Source: Brachyspira catarrhinii (GTDB lineage: Bacteria; Spirochaetota; Brachyspiria; Brachyspirales; Brachyspiraceae). From it: DNA of 9,170 nucleotides. Positions 6,912 to 9,170 of the stretch are shown here, piece after piece. The stretch is taken from the NCBI RefSeq assembly GCF_005518285.1, contig NZ_SJDU01000061.1:1-9170 (forward strand), given 5' to 3'. A program made the position numbers and the translations under genes. The notes beneath the pieces were generated by a model. It was given only the letters and a program-made list of their open reading frames with translations. It had not been told where the DNA came from and did not search any database. Numbering within the stretch: the first letter of the stretch is position 1; each line of letters begins with the position of its first letter.

Positions 6912-6951
6912 AAATACTAAATCCCTTATCTAATTATCTAAACTTTTTTAT

Positions 6952-7806
6952 CTAAATCTTTTTATAAATATTGCTTGCCACATATTTGAATTTATCCGAT
7001 ATTCCGAATAAAGTTTCCGAATGCCCTATAAACACCAAGCTGTCTTCTTTCATATATTTATAAAATTTTAAAAATAATTCCTTTTGAAATTCTTTATCAA
7101 AATATATTATAACATTTCTGCAAAAAATCAAATCAAACATAGTATGAATATTAAAATCTGCTTCTTTAAAATTAAGCTGCCTAAAAAATAAATCTTTTTG
7201 CAATACGCTTTTTACTCTATAAAATCCTTCGTTTTCTCCCGTGCCTTTAAGAAAATATTTCCTCAAAATACTGTTGGCTATAGGCTCTACGGATTCCTCT
7301 TTATAAACTCCCCGCATCGCATGAGAGAGAACATTTGTGTCAATGTCGCTCGCCAAAATTTTAATGTCATATTTGTCGTATCTTTCGCCAAAATATTCAT
7401 GCAAAGTCATCGCTATAGTATAAGGTTCTTCTCCAGTGGAACATGCCGCCGACCATATTCTCAAGTTATGGACTTTTCCTTCTTTGTAAGATTTTTCCCA
7501 TGCGGGCAAAAAACTACTTTTCATATATTCGAAATGTTTATTTTCTCTAAAAAAATCGGTTTTATTTGTGGTAACGGCGTTTATGAAATTCGTTATTTCC
7601 TCGTCATCGGAAGCGTTTTTTAAAGAATCTATATATTCCTTAAAAGAATCCATATTCAAAGCTCTTAATCTTTTGCTTATTCTCGCATTAACCAAAGCTC
7701 TTTTATGGTCGGTCATTTGAATGCGGGTTTTATCGTATATAATTTTAACCAACTCGGAAAATTCGGAGTCGGTTAAAGAAGGCATACGAGAGTTTAAATC
7801 TTCCAT
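6952..7806 (-). CDS. cheR: Chemotaxis protein methyltransferase CheR
   Basis: A 284-aa S-adenosylmethionine-dependent enzyme that methylates glutamates of chemoreceptors. The N-terminal helical domain (about 10-80) contains the basic stretch HKRALVNARISKRLRAL, the region known in the family to contact the receptor methylation helices. TTNKTDFFRE leads into the catalytic domain. SAM-binding motif I is WSAACSTGEEPY (118-129), LASDID has the ribose-contacting acidic position (D154), and FCRNVIIYFD (228-237) is the conserved post-motif segment. It is full length with no TPR extension. The weak AGG ribosome binding site overlaps the cheW stop codon (7816-7818), only 9 bp separating the genes, which suggests translational coupling. 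Confidence 0.97.
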   Translation of the reverse strand: MEDLNSRMPSLTDSEFSELVKIIYDKTRIQMTDHKRALVNARISKRLRALNMDSFKEYIDSLKNASDDEEITNFINAVTTNKTDFFRENKHFEYMKSSFLPAWEKSYKEGKVHNLRIWSAACSTGEEPYTIAMTLHEYFGERYDKYDIKILASDIDTNVLSHAMRGVYKEESVEPIANSILRKYFLKGTGENEGFYRVKSVLQKDLFFRQLNFKEADFNIHTMFDLIFCRNVIIYFDKEFQKELFLKFYKYMKEDSLVFIGHSETLFGISDKFKYVASNIYKKI

Positions 7807-7815
7807 AATTAAAAC

Positions 7816-8352
7816 CTATTGTATCGTTTTATTAATCTCTTCGTTCGATTTTACTATATCGTCTATCGGCAAAACCATAACTATTTTATTTTCAAGTCTT
7901 ATAACATTCGATATTTGAAGTCCCCTCATATTGTCAATCGGAGTTTCGGTTATCTGGCTTTCAAATACCGTTATAACATCGCTTACCATATCCGCCAATA
8001 TTCCGAATCTTCTATTCTCGTTCGATATTACTATAATAACATCGTCTTCTATCGAACGGTCGTCTCTTCTTTGAAGCCCGAATCTTATTCTTATATCGAC
8101 AACATGCAAAATATTCCCTCTTAAATTAATAAGCCCTCTCATATATTTAGGACTTCCTGGAACGGGAGTAATATTCGTAACGCTTACTATACTTTCTATA
8201 CTTAAAACATCGAGAGCGTATTCTTCGTTGTCTATTTTGAATACCAAAAACTGCTGACTCGGTTCAGTCGTAATATTATCTTTGTTTTCCAAACTTCCAA
8301 CTTGAGGTATATTAGCCGAATTAATTTTTTGATTGTAATTATTGTCTATCAT
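7816..8352 (-). CDS. cheW: Chemotaxis coupling protein CheW
   Basis: A 178-aa scaffold that links chemoreceptors to CheA in the membrane-associated signalling array. The CheW domain occupies about 33-170: QQFLVFKIDNEEYALDV, the receptor/CheA-contact signature MRGLINLRGNILHVVDIR (71-88), FGILADMVSDVI and ISNVIRLENKIV. The 32-residue polar N-terminal tail, rich in Asn, is longer than in many CheW proteins and likely disordered. The start is supported by AAGGA at 8364-8360, 7 nt from the ATG. It lies 26 bp after cheA and 9 bp before cheR. It is a single CheW domain and carries no receiver, so it is not CheV. Confidence 0.96.
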   Translation of the reverse strand: MIDNNYNQKINSANIPQVGSLENKDNITTEPSQQFLVFKIDNEEYALDVLSIESIVSVTNITPVPGSPKYMRGLINLRGNILHVVDIRIRFGLQRRDDRSIEDDVIIVISNENRRFGILADMVSDVITVFESQITETPIDNMRGLQISNVIRLENKIVMVLPIDDIVKSNEEINKTIQ

Positions 8353-8378
8353 AATTTAATCCTTAATACATTATTAAT

Positions 8379-9170
8379 TTACACATTGTTAATTTTTCCC
8401 TGTAAGGAAATATTAACCAATCCCTGTATATCTATAATAAGCGCTATTCTTCCGTCTCCGAGTATAGTGCCTCCAGAAATTCCAGAATGCTTGCTGAAAG
8501 CCGAATCCAGAGATTTAATAACCACTTGCTGTTGGTCTAACAACTCGTCCACAAATATAGCGCATCTTCTATATCCCGCTTCCACAACGACTACTATTCC
8601 GTTATCTATATCGTCAACTTGAGTGTCTATATCGAAAACTTTATGAAGTCTTATGAGAGGCAGATATTCGTCTCTGATTTTTATCATCTCTCCTTTGCCT
8701 TCAAAAGGTTTTATCTGCTCGTTTTTTACTTTCATTTGTTCTATAATAGATATTAAAGGCATTATATATATCTGTTCGCCCAACGCGAAAGTAATTCCTT
8801 CTATGATAGCCAAAGTCAAAGGCAATTTTATTATAAATGTGCTTCCCTTTCCTTCTTCCGATTTTATTTCTATTTTTCCTTTCATTTTTTCGACATTCGC
8901 TCTAACGACATCCATACCTACGCCTCTGCCCGATATGTCCGTTATTTTTTCCGCCGTGGAAAGTCCCGGGCTGAATATAGTTCTGTATATTTCAGCGTCC
9001 GTATATTTTCCGTCTTTTGAAAGCAAACCTTTTTCAATAGCTTTATTATAAATTTTTTCTTTATTTAATCCGTTGCCATCGTCCGAAACTTCGATTACGA
9101 CATGCCCTTCTTGGTGAGCCGCCGACATCGTTATAGTTCCGAATTCTGGTTTTCCTCTTTCAATTCTCTC
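8379..9170 (-). CDS. cheA: Chemotaxis histidine kinase CheA (C-terminal part, runs off right edge)
   Basis: The 263 visible residues form the end of CheA, the kinase that phosphorylates CheY and CheB in response to receptors. The frame is open to the window edge, so the internal Met at 9128 is not the start; the residues before it (ERIERGKPEFGTIT) continue the family alignment. The ATPase lobe shows the G1 box DDGNGL (visible residues 30-35), F box IFSPGLST (65-72) and G2 box SGRGVGMDVV (80-89), then STFIIKLPLTLAIIEG. The rest is the CheW-like P5 regulatory domain (IMPLISIIEQ, YLPLIRLHKVF, CAIFVDELLDQQQVVIKSL). The phosphotransfer, CheY-binding and dimerisation domains lie outside the window. 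The stop is 26 bp before cheW. The gene is not broken, only cut by the window. Confidence 0.97.
   Translation of the reverse strand, partial: ERIERGKPEFGTITMSAAHQEGHVVIEVSDDGNGLNKEKIYNKAIEKGLLSKDGKYTDAEIYRTIFSPGLSTAEKITDISGRGVGMDVVRANVEKMKGKIEIKSEEGKGSTFIIKLPLTLAIIEGITFALGEQIYIMPLISIIEQMKVKNEQIKPFEGKGEMIKIRDEYLPLIRLHKVFDIDTQVDDIDNGIVVVVEAGYRRCAIFVDELLDQQQVVIKSLDSAFSKHSGISGGTILGDGRIALIIDIQGLVNISLQGKINNV

Noticed and set aside
6558..6920. Plus-strand frame opposite cheD
   Set aside because: It is a shadow of cheD; no family-like motifs, and the coding evidence on the other strand is decisive.
7198..7623. Plus-strand frame opposite cheR, and similar ones opposite cheW and cheA (7819-8124, 8302-8622, 8653-9051)
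   Set aside because: All are antisense to canonical chemotaxis genes, lack ribosome binding sites, and show skewed composition typical of shadow frames in AT-rich DNA.
9126..9128. Start codon of a short CheA-like protein
   Set aside because: The frame stays open upstream to the window edge and the preceding residues match CheA, so this is an internal methionine.

Overview
The window is AT-rich DNA that most resembles an intestinal spirochaete of the genus Brachyspira. This placement rests on base composition, the style of the ArgRS and chemotaxis proteins, and a response-regulator/LpxC fusion; it is inferred, because no rRNA or other phylogenetic marker is present.

Layout from left to right. 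(1) At 1-889, minus strand, is the 5' part of a fused gene: an NtrC-type receiver domain followed by an LpxC (lipid A deacetylase) domain that runs off the left edge. (2) Divergent from it, starting at 1001, are argS (arginyl-tRNA synthetase) and an EamA-family ten-helix transporter 30 bp downstream, probably co-transcribed from an extended -10 promoter. (3) The gap after the transporter holds a consensus promoter and a roughly 190-nt structured RNA on the minus strand. It folds into a closing stem, a central bubble and a terminal stem, and I propose it is 6S RNA. (4) Positions 3747-5011 are a small accessory patch. It contains a 5'-truncated, frameshifted C-terminal remnant of a type III restriction-type helicase/nuclease on the minus strand, and two tiny plus-strand genes. 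The first of these appears to have lost its C-terminus; the second has a perfect Shine-Dalgarno sequence. The patch ends in a bidirectional terminator. (5) From 9170 down to 5143, minus strand, is a chemotaxis operon in transcription order cheA (C-terminal part only), cheW, cheR, cheD, cheB.

The chemotaxis genes form one unit. CheA and CheW couple receptors to phosphorylation, CheR and CheB add and remove receptor methyl groups, CheD deamidates receptor glutamines, and CheB is itself activated by CheA. No cheY, cheC/cheX or receptor gene is inside the window. The most unusual items are the receiver-LpxC fusion, which suggests phosphorylation control of the committed step of lipid A synthesis, and the unannotated 6S-like RNA with its strong promoter.
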